From: Chamaelirium japonicum
Lineage: Eukaryota > Streptophyta > Magnoliopsida > Liliales > Melanthiaceae
Direction of reading: 5' to 3'
Length of the DNA: 64,000 nt
Assembly: GCA_947650365.1 (NCBI GenBank)
Contig: CANTAL010000020.1
Location: 186,001-250,000, forward strand
The notes under the pieces were generated by a model, which saw nothing but the letters and a program-made list of their open reading frames with translations, was not told the origin of the DNA and ran no database searches. Every line of letters starts with the position of its first letter. Within the stretch, counting starts at the first letter, position 1. Made by a program: the position numbers and the translations under genes. Below, piece by piece: positions 40,860 to 54,765 of the stretch.

Positions 40860-42501
40860 ACGATTTATTCTAATTCATTCGTACGATCCATTCTAATACA
40901 TTCGTATGATTCATGCTAATTCATTCGCACGATCCATTCTAATTCATTCATACGATCCATTCTTATTCATTCATACGATCCATTCTAATTCATTCGCACA
41001 ATCCATTCTAATTCATTCGTACAATCCATTCTAATTCATTCGTATGATCCATTCTAACTCATTCGGTGGATCCATTCTAATTTATTCGTACGATCCATTC
41101 TAATTCATTCCCACGATCCATTCTAATTTATTCGTACGATCCATTCTAATTCATTCGTACGATCTATTCTAATTCATTCGCACGAATTTAACCATTCTAA
41201 TTCATTCATACGATTCATTCTAATTCATTCGTATGAGCTATTCTAATTCATTCGTTCGATCCATTCTAATTCATTCGTACGATCCATTGTAATTCATTCA
41301 TACAATCCATTTAGATTCATTCGCACAAATGTATCCATTCAAATTCATTCGTACGATCCATTCTAATTCATTCGTACGATCCATTCTAATTCATTCATAC
41401 GATCTATTCTAATTCATTCATACAATCCATTCTAATTCTTTCACACGATCTATTCTAATTCATTCGTACGATCCATTCTAATTCATTCGTACGATCCATT
41501 CTAATTCACTCATATTATCCATTCTAATACATTCATAAGATCCATTCTAATTCATTTGCACGAATATATTTATTCTAATTCATTCGTACGATCCATTCTA
41601 TTTCATTCATACGATCCATTCTAATTCATTTGCACGAATATATCCATTCTAATTCATTCGTACGATCCATTCTAATTCCTTCGTACGATCCATTCTAATT
41701 CGTTCGTACGATCCATTCTAATTCATTTGTACGATCCATTCTAATTCATTAATATGATCCATTCTAATTCATTCGTACGATCCATTCTAATTCATTAGCC
41801 CGATCCATTCTAATTCATTCGTACGATCCATTCTAATTCATTCGTACGATCCATTCTAATTCATTCGTAAGATCCATTCTAATTCATTCGTACGATCCAT
41901 TCTAATTCATTGGTACGATCCATTCTAATTCATTCGCACGAATGTATCCATTCTAGTTCATTCGTACGATCTATTCTAATTCATTCGTACGATCCATTCT
42001 AATTCATTCGCACGATCCATTCTAATTCATTCGTACGATCCATTCTAATTCATTCATACGATCCATTCTAATTCATTCGCACGAATGTATCCATTCTAAT
42101 TCATTCATACGATCCATTCTACTTCATTCGTACTATCCGTTCTAATTCACTCATACGATCCATTCTAATTCATTCATACGATCCATTCTAATTCATTTGC
42201 ACGAATATATCCATTCTAATTCATTCGTACGATCCATTCTAATTCCTTCGTACGATCCATTCTAATTCCTTCGTACGATCCATTCTATTTCATTCGTATG
42301 ATCCATTCTAATTAATTCGTACGATCCATTCTAATTCATTCGTATGATCTATTCTAATTCATTCGTACGATCCATTCTTACTCATTCGTACGATCCATTC
42401 TAATTCATTCATACAATCCATTCTAATTCATTCCGTACGATCCATTCTAATTCATTCATATGATCTATTCTTTCATACAATCCATTCTAATTCTTTCGTT
42501 C
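40860..42501 (-). repeat. Block 51 (R)
   Basis: Third copy of the TTCGGTGGATC stretch. An extra stretch near 42421-42490 with a cut unit (CTATTCTTTCATAC) accounts for its greater length than block 31. Confidence 0.94.
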
Positions 42502-42721
42502 GAATGAATTAGAATGGATACCTTTGTGCATATGAATTAGAATGGATCGTACGAATGAATTAGAATGGATCATATTAATGAATTAGAATGGATCGTACGA
42601 ATGAATTAGAATGGATACATTCATGCGAATGAATTAGAATGGATCGTGCGAAACAATTAGACTGGATCATGCGAATGAATAAGAATAGATCGTGCTAATG
42701 AATTAGAATTGATCGAACGAA
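42502..42721 (+). repeat. Block 52 (F)
   Basis: Pair of block 32, same 220 bp. Confidence 0.94.
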
Positions 42722-43522
42722 TTCATTCTAATTCATTCATACAATCCATTCTAATTCTTTCACACGATCCATTCTAATTCATTCGTACGATCCACTCTTA
42801 CTCATTGGTACGATCCATTCTAATTCATTCGCACAAATGTATCTATTCTAATTCATTCGTACGAATCCATTCTAATTCATTCGTACAATCTATTCTATTC
42901 CATTCTAATTCATTCGTATGATCCATTCTTACTCATTCGTACGAACCATTCTAATTCATTCGTACGATCCATTCTATTCTAGTTCATTCGTACGATCTAT
43001 TCTAATTCTTTCGTATGATCCATTCTTATTCATTCTTACACATTCGTATGATCCATACTAATTCATTCGGACGAATGTATCCATTCTAATTTATTCGTAC
43101 GATCCATTCTAATTCATTCGTACGATCCATTCTAATTCATTCGTAAGATCCATTCTAATTCATTCGTACGATCCATTCTAATTCATTCGTACGATCCATT
43201 CTAATTCATTCATACGATCTATTCTAATTCATTCATTCGTACGATCCATTCTAATTCAATCGTACGATCCATTCTAATTCATTCGCACGATCCATTCTAA
43301 TTCATTCATAGGATCCATTCTAATTCATTCGTACAATCCATTCTAATTCTTTTATACGATCCATTCTAATTCATTCGTACGATCCATTCTAATTCACTCA
43401 TACGATCCATTCTAATACATTCATACGATCCATTCTAATTCATTTGCACGAATATATCCATTCTAATTCATTCGTACGATCCATTCTAATTCATTCGTAC
43501 GATCCATTCTAATTCCTTCGTA
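42722..43522 (-). repeat. Block 53 (R)
   Basis: Pair of block 33, 17 bp shorter; the CATTCATTCG slip is shared (near 43222). Confidence 0.93.
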
Positions 43523-44254
43523 CAAATGAATTAGAATGGATACATTTGTGCGAATGAATTAGAATGCATCGTACGAATGAATTAGAATGGATCGTATGAA
43601 TGAATTAGAATGGATCGTACGAATGAATTAGAATGGATCTTACGAATGAATTAGAATGGATCGTACGAATGAATTAGAATGCATCGTACGAAAGAATTAG
43701 AATGGATATATTCGTGCGAATGAATTAGAATGGATCGTACGAATGAATTAGACTGGATCGTACAAATGAATTTGAATGGATACATTTGAGCGAATGAATC
43801 TAAATGGATTGTATGAATGAATTACAATGGATCGTACGAATGAATTAGAATGGATCGTACGAATGAATTAGAATAACTCATACGAATGAATTAGAATGAA
43901 TCGTATGAATGAATTAGAATGGTTATATTTGTGCGAATGAATTAGAATAGATCGTACGAATGAATTAGAATGGATCGTACGAATAAATTAGAATGGATCG
44001 TGGGAATGAATTAGAATGGATCGTACGAATGAATTAGAATGGATTCACCGAATGAGTTAGAATGGATAATACGAATGAATTAGAATGGATTGTACGAATG
44101 AATTAGAATGGATTGTGCGAATGAATTAGAATGGATCGTATGAATGAATAAGAATGGATCGTACGAATGATTTAGAATGGATCGTGCGAATGAATTAGCA
44201 TGAATCGTACGAATGTATTAGAATGGATCGTACGAATGAATTAGAATGAATCGT
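43523..44254 (+). repeat. Block 54 (F)
   Basis: Pair of block 34; phrase E (with TTTGAGCG) then phrase C. Confidence 0.94.
44041..44254 (+). repeat. 214-bp phrase C, copy 4
   Basis: Counterpart of copy 2; begins GGATTCACCG and has ATAATACG and ATGATTTAG changes. Confidence 0.93.
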
Positions 44255-44986
44255 ACGATCCATTCTAATTCAATCGTCTGATCCATTCTAATTCATTCGC
44301 ATGAATGTATCCATTCTAATTCATTCGTACAATCCATTCTATTTCATTCGTACAATCCATTCTTACTCATTCGTATGATCCATTCTAATTCATTCGTATG
44401 ATCCATTCTAATTCATTCGTACAATCCATTCTAATTCATTCGTACGATCCATTCTAATTCATTCGCACGATCCATTCTAATTCATTCATACGATCTATTC
44501 TAATTCATTCCTACAATCCATTCTAATTCATTCACCCGATCCATTCTAATTCATTCATACGATCCATTCTATTCGAATGGATCATGCGATCAATTCGAAT
44601 TCATTCGTACGATCCATTCTAATTCATTCATATGATCCATTCTAATTCATTCATACAATGCATTCTAATTCTTTGACACGATCCATTCTAATTCATTCGT
44701 ACGATCCATTTTAATTCATTCGTACAATCCATTCTATTTCATTTGTATGATCTATTCTTACTCATTCGTATGATCCATTCTAATTCATTCGTATGATCCA
44801 TTCTAATTCATTTGTACGATCCATTCTAATTCATTCGTACAATCCATTCTATTTCATTCGTACGATCCATTCTTACTCATTCGTATGATCCATTCTAATT
44901 CATTCGCACGAATGTATCTATTCTAATTCATTCATACAATCCATTCTAATTCATTCTGTACGATCCATTCTAATTCATTCATACGA
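44255..44986 (-). repeat. Block 55 (R)
   Basis: Pair of block 35 plus one unit; decayed hairpin at 44571; exit junction has two mismatches. Confidence 0.93.
44571..44600. repeat. 30-bp hairpin cassette, copy 11 (decayed)
   Basis: The right arm reads GATCAATTCGAAT, one mismatch to the left arm. This is the only copy with a broken arm. In R block 55. Confidence 0.93.
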
Positions 44987-45760
44987 TCGTTCGAATGAAT
45001 TAGAATGGATCGTACGAATGAATTAGAATAGATTGAGCGAATGAATTAGAATGGATCGTACGAATGAATTAGAATGGATCGTACGAATGAATTAAAATGG
45101 ATCGTACGAATGAGTAAGAATGGATCGTACGAATGAATTAGAATGGATCGTACGAATGAATTAGAATGGATCGTACGAATAAATTAGAATGGATACATTC
45201 GTCCGAATGAATTAGAATGGATCATACGAATGAGTAAGAATGGATCGTACGAATGAAATAGAATGGATAGTGCGAATGAATTAGAATGGACCGTACGAAT
45301 GAATTAGAATGGATACATTCGTGCGAATGAATTAGAATGGATCGGACGAATGAATTAGAATGGATCGTACGAATGAATTAGAATGGATCGTACGAATAAA
45401 TTAGAATGGATACATTCGTCCGAATGAATTAGAATGGATCATACGAATGAGTAAGAATGGATCGTACGAATGAAATAGAATAGATTGTACGAATGAATTA
45501 GAATGGATCCTACGAATGAATTAGAATGGATCGTCTGAAAGAATTAGAATGGATTATATGAATGAATTAGAATTGATCGTGCGAATGAATTAGAATGGAT
45601 CGTACGAATGAATTAGAATGGATCGTGCTAATGAATTAGAATTGATCGAACGAATGAATAAGCATGGATCGTGGTAATAAATTAGAATAGAACGTACGAA
45701 TGAATTAGAAAGGATCGTGTGAAAGAATTAGAATGGATTGTATGAATGAATTAGAATGAA
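44987..45760 (+). repeat. Block 56 (F)
   Basis: Pair of block 36; phrase A at 45436-45560 with GTCTGAAAG. Confidence 0.94.
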
Positions 45761-46199
45761 TTCGTACGATCCATTCGAATTCATTCGCATGATCCATTCT
45801 AATTCATTCATACGATCCATTCTAATTCATTCATACAATCCATTCTAATTCTTTCACACGATCCATTCTAATTCATTCGTAGGATCCATTCTAATTCATT
45901 CGTACAATCTATTCTATTTTATTCGTGCGATCCATTCTTACTCATTCGTATGATCTATTCTAATTCATTCGGACGAATGTATCCATTCTAATTTATTCGT
46001 ACGATCCATTCTAATTCATTCGTACGATCCATTCTAATTTATTCATATGATCCATTCTAATTCATTCGTTCGATCCATTCTAATTCAATCGCACGAATGT
46101 ATCCATTCTAATTCATTCGTACGGTCCATTCTAATTCATTCGCACAATGCATTCTATTTCATTCGTACGATCCATTCTTACTCATTCGTATGATCCATT
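45761..46199 (-). repeat. Block 57 (R)
   Basis: Pair of block 37 without the internal repeat. Exit CCATTATGG. Confidence 0.93.
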
Positions 46200-46696
46200 A
46201 TGGATACATTCGTGCGAATGAATTAGAATGGATCATATGAATGAGTAAGAATGGATCGTACGAATGAAATAGAATGGATTGTGCGAATGAATTAGAATGG
46301 ATCGTACGAATGAATTAGAATGGATCGTGTGAAAGAATTAGAATGGATTGTTTGAATGAATTAGAATAGATCGTATGAATGAATTTGAATGGATCATATG
46401 AATGAATTAGAATGGATCGTACGAATGAAATAGAATGAATCGTACGAATGAATTAGAATGGATCTTACGAATGAATTAGAATGGATCGTACGAATGAATT
46501 AGAATGGATCGTACGAATAAATTAGAATGGATACATTCGTCCGAATGATTAGAATGGATCATACGAATGAGTAAGAATGGATCGTACGAATGAAATAGAA
46601 TAGATTGTACGAATGAATTAGAATGGATCCTACGAATGAATTAGAATAGATCGTGTGAAAGAATTAGAATGGATTGTATGAATGAATTAGAATGAA
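46200..46696 (+). repeat. Block 58 (F)
   Basis: Matches block 38 up to GAATGATTAG at 46543 (shift 16,897), then continues into phrase A at 46556-46680 that copy 1 lacks here. Confidence 0.93.
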
Positions 46697-47757
46697 TTCA
46701 TACGATCCATTCGAATTCATTCACACGATCCATTCTAATTCATTCATACGATCCATTCTAATTCATTAATACAATCCATTCTAATTCTTTCACACGATCC
46801 ATTCTAATTCATTCGTAGGATCCATTCTAATTCATTCGTACAATCTATTCTAATACATTCGTACGATCCATTCTTACTCATTTGTATGATCCATTCTAAT
46901 TCATTCGGACGAATGTATCCATTCTAATTTATTCGTACGATCCATTCTAATTCATTCGTACGATCCATTCTAATTCATTCGTACGATCCATTTTAATTTA
47001 TTCGTCCGATCCATTCTAATTCATTCGCACGAATGTATCTATTCTAATTCATTCGTACGATCCATTCTAATTTATTCGTACGATCCATTCTAATTCATTC
47101 GTCAGATCCATTCTAATTCATTCGTACGATCCATTCAAATTCATTCGCACGAATGTATCCATTCTAGTTCATTCGTACGATCCATTCTAATTCATTCGTA
47201 CGATCCATTCTAATTCTTTCGTACGATCCATTATAATTCATTCATACGATCTATTCTAATTCATTCGTACGATCCATTCTAATTCATTCGTACGATCCAT
47301 TCTAATTCCTTCGTATGATCCATTCTAATTCATTCGTATGATCCATTCTAATTCCTTCGTATCCATTCTAATTCACTCATACGATCCATTCTAATTCATT
47401 CGTACGATCCATTCTAATTCATTCATACAATCCATTCTAATTCATTCGCACGAATGTATCCATTCTAATTCATTCTTACGATCAGTTCTAATTCATTCAC
47501 AAAATCTATTCTAATTCATTCATACGATCCATTCTAATTCATTCACACGAATGTATCCATTCTAATTCATTCATATGATCCATTCTAATTCATTCGTACG
47601 ATCCATTCTAATTCACTCATACGATCCATTCTAATACATTCATACGATCCATTTTAATTCATTTGCACGAATATATCCATTCTATTTCATTCGTACGATC
47701 CATTCTTACTCATTCGTACGATCCATTCTAATGCATTCACACGATTGTATCCATTTG
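46697..47757 (-). repeat. Block 59 (R), extra in copy 2
   Basis: No counterpart at this place in copy 1. Its parts (reverse phrase A, 20-bp unit near 47350, CACAAAATC, TTTGCACGAATATATCC) are found elsewhere in the field. Confidence 0.92.
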
Positions 47758-48239
47758 TACGAATGAATTAGAATAGATTATACGAATGAATTAGAATGGA
47801 TCGTACGAATGAATTAGAATGGATCGTACAAAGGAATTAGAATGGATCGTATGAATGAATTAGAATGGATCGTACGAATGAACTAGAATGGATCGTACGA
47901 ATGAATTAGAATGGATCGTACGAAGGAATTAGAATGGATCGTACGAATGAATTAGACTGGATATATTCGTGCAAATGAATTAGAATGGATCATATGAATG
48001 TATTAGAATAGATCGTATGAGTGAATTAGATTGGATCGTACGAATGAATTAGAATGGATCGTATGACTGAATTAGAATGGATACATTCGTGCGAATGAAT
48101 TAGAATTGATCGTACAAATGAATTAGAATGGATCGTGCGAATGAATTAGAATGGATCGAACGAATGAATTAGAATGGATCGTACGAATGAACTAGAATGG
48201 ATACATTCGTGCGAATGAATTAGAATGGATCGTACGAAT
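47758..48239 (+). repeat. Block 60 (F)
   Basis: Starts like blocks 24 and 44 (GATTATACG, CGTACAAAGG), then from 47959 matches the end of block 38 at shift 18,277. Confidence 0.92.
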
Positions 48240-48726
48240 ATAATTCATTCCTACAATCCATTCTAATTCATTCGCCCGATCCATTCTAATTCATTCATAC
48301 GATCCATTCTATTCGAATGGATCATGCGATCCATTCGAATTCATTCGCACGATCCATTCTAATTCATTCATACGATCCATTCTAATTCATTCATACAATG
48401 CATTCTAATTCTTTCACACGATCCATTCTAATTCATTCGTACGATCCATTCTAATTCATTCGTACAATCCATTCTATTTCATTTGTACGATCCATTCTTA
48501 CTCATTCGTATGATCCATTCTAATTCATTCGTATGATCCATTCTAATTCATTTGTACGATCCATTCTAATTCATTCGTACAATCCATTCTATTTCATTCG
48601 TACGATCCATTCTTACTCATTCGTATGATCCATTCTAATTCATTTGCACGAATGTATCCATTCTAATTCATTCATACAATCCATTCTAATTCATTCCGTA
48701 CGATCCATTCTAATTCATTCGTACGA
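48240..48726 (-). repeat. Block 61 (R)
   Basis: Pair of block 39 plus one unit; hairpin at 48311. Confidence 0.93.
48311..48340. repeat. 30-bp hairpin cassette, copy 12
   Basis: Loop ATGC, arms perfect, in R block 61. It is the last copy; none is seen in the final 15.6 kb. Confidence 0.95.
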
Positions 48727-49537
48727 TCATACGAATGAATTAGAATGGATCGTACAAATGAATTAGAATAGATTGTGCGAATGAATTAGAATGGATCGTA
48801 CGAATGAATTAGAATGGATCGTACGAATGAATTAGAATGGATCATACGAATGAGTAAGAATGGATCGTACGATTGAATTAGAATAGATCGTACGAATAAA
48901 TTAGAATGGATATATTCTTCCGAATGAATTAGAATGGATCATACGAATGAGTAAGAATTGATCGTACGAATGAAATAGAATAGATTGTACGAATGAATTA
49001 GAATGGATCCTACGAATAAATTAGAATGGATCGTGTGAAAGAATTAGAATGGATTGTATGAATGAATTAGAACGGATTCGTACGAATGAATTAGAATGTA
49101 TACATTCGTGCGAATGAATTAGAATGGATCGTACCAATGAGTAGGAATGGATCGTACGAATGAAATAGAATGGATTGTGCGAATGAATTAGAATGGATCA
49201 TACGAATGAATTAGAATGGATCGTGTGAAAGAATTAGAATGGATTGTATGAATGAATTAGAATAGATCGTATGAATGAATTTGAATGGTTCGTACGAATG
49301 AATTAGAATGGATCATACGAATGAATTAGAATGGATCGTACGAATGAATTAGAATGGATACATTCGTGTGAAAGAATTAGAATAGATCGTATAAATGAAT
49401 TAGAATGGATCCTATGAATGAATTAGAATGGATCGTGCGAATGAATAAGAATGGATCGTACGAATGAATTAGAATTGATCGAACGAATGAATTAGCATGG
49501 ATCGTGCTAATGAATTAGAATGGAACGTACGAATGAA
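48727..49537 (+). repeat. Block 62 (F)
   Basis: Pair of block 40, 107 bp shorter; phrase A at 48936-49060. Exit GAATTCATACG. Confidence 0.93.
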
Positions 49538-51389
49538 TTCATACGATCCATTCGAATTCATTCTCACGATCCATTCTACTTCATTCATACGATCCATTCT
49601 AATTCATTCATACAATCCATTCTAATTCTTTCACACGATCCATTCTAATTCATTCGTGGGATCCATTCTAATTCATTCATACAATCTATTCTATTTCATT
49701 CGTACGATCCATTCTTACTCATTCGTATGATCAATCCTAATTCATTCGGACGAATGTATCCATTCTAATTTATTCGTACGATCCATTCTAATTCATTCGT
49801 ACGATCCATTCTAATTCATTCGTCCGATCCATTCTAATTCATTCGCACGAAAGTATCCATTCTAATTCATTCATACGATCCATTCTAATTCATTCGTACG
49901 ATCCATTCTAATTCATTCGTAAGATCCATTCTAATTCATTCGTACGATCCATTCTAATTCATTCGTACAATCCATTCTAATTCATTCGCACGAATGTATC
50001 CATTCTAGTTCATTCGTACGATCCATTCTAATTCATTCGTACGATCCATTCAAATTCATTCGCACGATCCATTCTAATTCATTCGTACGATCCATTCTAA
50101 TTCATTCATACGATCCATTCTAATTCATTCGTACGATCCATTCTAATTCATTCGCACAAATGTATCTATTCTAATTCATTCGTACGATCCATTCTAATTC
50201 ATTCACACGATCCTTTCTAATTCATTCGTACGATCCATTCTAATTCATTCGCACGATCTGTTCTTATTCATTCGCACAATCCATTCTAATTTATTCGCAC
50301 GAATGTATCCATTCTAATTCATTTGTACGATCCATTCTAATTCATTTGTACGATCCATTCTAATTCATTCGTATGATCCATTCTAATTCATTCGTACGAT
50401 TCATTCTAATTCATTCGCACGATCTGTTCTTATTCATTCGCACAATCCGTTCTAATTCATTCGCACGAATGTATCCATTCTAATTCATTCGTACGATCCA
50501 TTCTAATTCATTTGTATGATCCATTCTAATTCATTTGTATGATCCATTCTAATTAATTCGTATGATCCATTCTAATTCATTCGTACGATCTATTCTAATT
50601 CATTCATACAATCCATTCTAATTCATTCGCACGAATGTATCCATTCTAATTAATTCGTATGATCCATTCTAATTCATTCGTATGATCTATTCTTATTCAT
50701 TCGCACGATCCAGTCTAATTGATTCGCACGATCCATTCTAATTCATTCGCATGAATGTATCAATTCTAATTCATTCGTATGATCCATTCTAATTCATTAA
50801 TATGATCCATTCTAATTCATTCGTATGATCCATTCTAATTCATATGCACAAAGGTATCCATTCTAATCCATTCGTAGGATCCATTCTAATACATTCGTAC
50901 GATCCATTCTAATTCATTCGCTCGAATGTATCCATTCTAATCCATTCGTACGATCCATTCTAATCCATTCGTACGATCCATTCTAATTCATTCGCATGAA
51001 TGTAACCATTCTAATTCATTCATTTGATCCATTCTAATTCATTCGTATGATCCATTCTAATTCATTCGTCCGATCCATTCTAATTCATTCGCACGAATGT
51101 ATCCATTCTAATTCATTCGTACGATCCATTCTAAATCATTCGTACGATCCATTCTAATTCATTCGTAAGATCCATTCTAATTCATTCGTACGATCCATTC
51201 TAATTCATTCGTACGATCCATTCTAATTCATTCGCACGAATGTATCCATTCAAGTTCATTCCTACGATCCATTCTAATTCATTCGTACGATCCATTCTAA
51301 TTCATTCGCACGATCCATTCTAATTCATTCGTACGATCAATTCTAATTCATTCGCATGAATGTATCCATTCTAATTCATTCGTACGATC
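49538..51389 (-). repeat. Block 63 (R)
   Basis: Pair of block 41 less one unit; phrase B near 50848. Confidence 0.93.
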
Positions 51390-51557
51390 CTGAATTAGAA
51401 TGGATCGTATGAATGAATTAGAATGGATACCTTTGTGCATATGAATTAGAATGGATCGTACGAATGAATTAGAATGGATCATATTAATGAATTAGAATGG
51501 ATCGTACGAATGAATTAGAATGTATACATTCGTGCGAATGAATTAGAATGGATCGTG
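51390..51557 (+). repeat. Block 64 (F)
   Basis: Pair of block 42. Exit CGTGCACG. Confidence 0.93.
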
Positions 51558-52793
51558 CACGAATGTATCCATTCTAATTCATTCGTACGATCCATTCTAA
51601 TTCATTAATATGATCCATTCTAATTCATTCGTACGATCCAGTCTAATTCATATGCACAAAGGTATCTATTCTAATCCATTCGTAGGATCCATTCTAATCC
51701 ATTCGTACGATCCATTCTAATTCATTCGCTCGAATGTATTCATTCTAATCCATTCGTACGATCCATTCTAATCCATTCGTACGATCCATTCTAATCCATT
51801 CGTACGATCCATTCTAATTCATTCGCATGAATGTAACCATTCTAATTCATTCATTTGATCCATTCTAATTCATTCGTACGATCCATTCTAATTCATTCGT
51901 CCGATCCATTCTAATTCATTCGCACGAATGTATCCATTCTAATTCATTCGTACGATCCATTCTAATTCATTCGTACGATCCATTCTAATTCATTCGTACG
52001 ATCCATTCTAATTCATTCGTACAATCCATTCTAATTCATTCGCACGAATGTATCCATTCTAGTTCATTCGTACGATCCATTCTAATTCATTCGTACGATC
52101 CATTCTAATTCATTCGCACGATCCATTCTAATTCATTCGTACGATCAATTCTAATTCATTCGCACGAATGTATCCATTCTAATTCATTCATACGATCCAT
52201 TCAAATTCATTCGTACGATCCATTCTAATTCATTCGTACGATCCATTCTAATTCATTCGTACGATCTATTCTAATTCATTCGCACGAATGTATCCATTCT
52301 AGTTCATTCGTACGATCCATTCTAATTCATTCGCACGATCCATTCTAATTCATTCGTACGATCAATTCTAATTCATTCGTACGATCCATTCTAATTCACT
52401 CATACGATCCATTCTAATACATTCATACGATCCATTCTAATTCATTTGCACGAATATATCCATTCTAATTCATTCGTACGATCCATTCTAATTCCTTCGT
52501 ATGACCATTCTAATTCATTCGTACGATCTATTCTAATTCATTCGTATGATCCATTCTAATTCATTCGTACGATCCATTCTAATTATTTCGTACGATCCAT
52601 TCTAATTCATTCGTACGATCCATTCTAATTCATTCATACAATCCATTCTAATTCTTTCACACGATCCATTCTAATTCATTCGTACGATCCATTCAAATTT
52701 ATTCGTGCAATCCATTCTATTTCATTCGTACGATCCATTCTTACTCATTCGTACGATCCATTCTAATTCATTCACACAAATGTATCCATTCGT
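51558..52793 (-). repeat. Block 65 (R)
   Basis: Begins like block 43 (phrase B near 51657) and ends like it, with most of the middle missing, including the hairpin region. Confidence 0.92.
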
Positions 52794-52985
52794 ACGAATG
52801 AATTAGAATCGATTGTACGAATGAATTAGAATGGATCGTACGAATGAATTAGAATGGATCGTACGATGAAATTAGAATGGATCGTACGAATGAATTAGAA
52901 TAGATCGTACGAATGAATTAGAATAGATCGTATGAATGAATTAGAATGGATCGTACGAAGGAATTAGAATGAATCGTACGAATGA
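52794..52985 (+). repeat. Start of a further macro-repeat copy, then divergence
   Basis: The R block before it ends with the same sequence as those before 19122 and 36501 (TTCTTACTC unit, then an ACACRAATGTATC unit), and its first units repeat the GATTGTAC, CGTACGAAGG pattern of blocks 24 and 44. Near 52988 it jumps to the GGATATATTCGTGCAAATG segment otherwise found at 29682 and 47959. This suggests deletion or recombination between parts of the macro-repeat. Confidence 0.7.
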
Positions 52986-54239
52986 ATTAGAATGGATATA
53001 TTCGTGCAAATGAATTAGAATGGATCGTATGAATGTATTAGAATGGATCGTATGAGTGAATTAGAATGGATCGTACGAATGAATTAGAATGGATTGTATG
53101 AATTAATTAGAATGGATCGTACGAATGAATTAGAATGGATCATACGAATTAATTAGAATGGATCATACCAATGAATTAGAATGGATCGTACGATTGAATT
53201 AGAATGGATCGTACGAAAGAATTAGAATGGATACATTCGTGCGAATGAATTAGAATGGATTGTGCGAAAGAATAAGAACAGATCGTGCGAATGAATTAGA
53301 ATGGATCGTACGAATGAATTAGAATGGATCGTGGTGCGAATGAATTAGAATGGATCGTACGAATGAATTAGAATGGATACATTTGTGCGAATGAATTAGA
53401 ATGGATCGTACGAATGAATTAGAATGGATCGTATGAATGAATTAGAATGGATCGTACGAATGAATTAGAATGGATCATGCGAATGAATTAGAATGGATCG
53501 TACGAATGAATTAGAATGGATCGTGTGAAAGAATTAGAATGGATCGTACGAATGAATTAGAATGGATCGTGCGAATGAATTAGAATGGATCGTACGAATG
53601 AATTAGAATGGATACATTTGTGCGAATGAATTAGAATGGATCGTACAAATGAATTAGAATGGATCGTATGAATGAATTAGAATGGATCGTACGAATGAAT
53701 TAGAATGGATCGTGCTAATGAATTATAATGGATCGTACGAATGAATTAGAATGGATCGTACGAATGAACTAGAATGGATACATTCGTGCGAATGAATTAG
53801 AATGGATCTTACGAATGAATTAGAATGGATCGTACGAATAAATTAGAATGGATCTTACGAACGAATTAGAATGGATCGTATGAATGAATTAGAATGGATC
53901 GTACGAATAAATTAGAATGGATACATTCGTGCGAATGAATTAGAATGGATCGGACGAATGAATTAGAATGGATCGTACGAATGAATTAGAATGAATCGTA
54001 TGAATAAATTAGAATGGATACATTCGTCCGAATGAATTAGAATGGATCATACGAATGAGTAAGAATGGATCGTACGAATGAAATAGAATAGATTGTACGA
54101 ATGAATTAGAATGGATCCTACGAATAAATTAGAATGGATCGTGTGAAAGAATTAGAATGGATTGTATGAATGAATTAGAATGGATCGTATGAATGAATTA
54201 GAATGGATCGTGCAAATGAATTCGAATGGATCGTACGAA
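52794..54239 (+). repeat. Block 66 (F)
   Basis: 1.45 kb mosaic: start of block 44, then the 47959 segment, a run of 28-bp TTTGTGCG units, phrase A at 54044-54168, and the end of block 46. Confidence 0.92.
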
Positions 54240-54245
54240 TTCATT
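54215..54245. repeat. Hairpin at F-to-R switch, shortened arms
   Basis: Same junction with an outer G-to-A change, leaving 10-base arms around the 11-base loop. Confidence 0.9.
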
Positions 54246-54765
54246 CTAATTCATTCATACAATCCATTCTAATTCTTTCACACGATCCATTCTAATTCAT
54301 TCGTACGTTCCATTCTAATTCATTAGCACGATCCATGCTAATTCATTCGTTCGATCAATTCTAATTCATTAGCACGATCCATTCTAATTCATTCGTATGA
54401 TCCATTCTAATTCATTCGCACGATCCATTCTAATTCATTCATAGGATCCATTCTAATTCATTCATACGATCTATTCTAATTCTTTCGCATGAATGTATCC
54501 ATTCTAATTCATTCGCACAAATGTATCCATTTTAATTCATTCGTACGATCCATTCTAATTCATTCGTACAATCCATTCTAATTCATTCATATGATCTATT
54601 CTAATTCATTCATACAATCCATTCTAATTCTTTCACACGATCCATTCTAATTCATTCGTACGATCCATTCTAATTCATTCGCATAATCCATTCTATTTCA
54701 TTCGTACGATCCATTCTTACTCATTCGTATGATCCATTCTAATTCATTCACACGAATGTATCCAT
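54240..54765 (-). repeat. Block 67 (R)
   Basis: Opens like blocks 27 and 47 with phrase D near 54322, then reverse phrase A as at 14395-14515. Confidence 0.92.

Larger units (their letters stand above)
36501..52793. repeat. Macro-repeat copy 2 (blocks 44-65)
   Basis: Tandem neighbour of copy 1 in direct orientation. It differs by small unit-sized indels, a 264-bp loss in block 48, an extra 1,380 bp around 46553-47958 that adds two orientation switches, and a much shorter last R block (1.24 kb against 3.11 kb). A third partial start follows directly at 52794. Confidence 0.9.
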
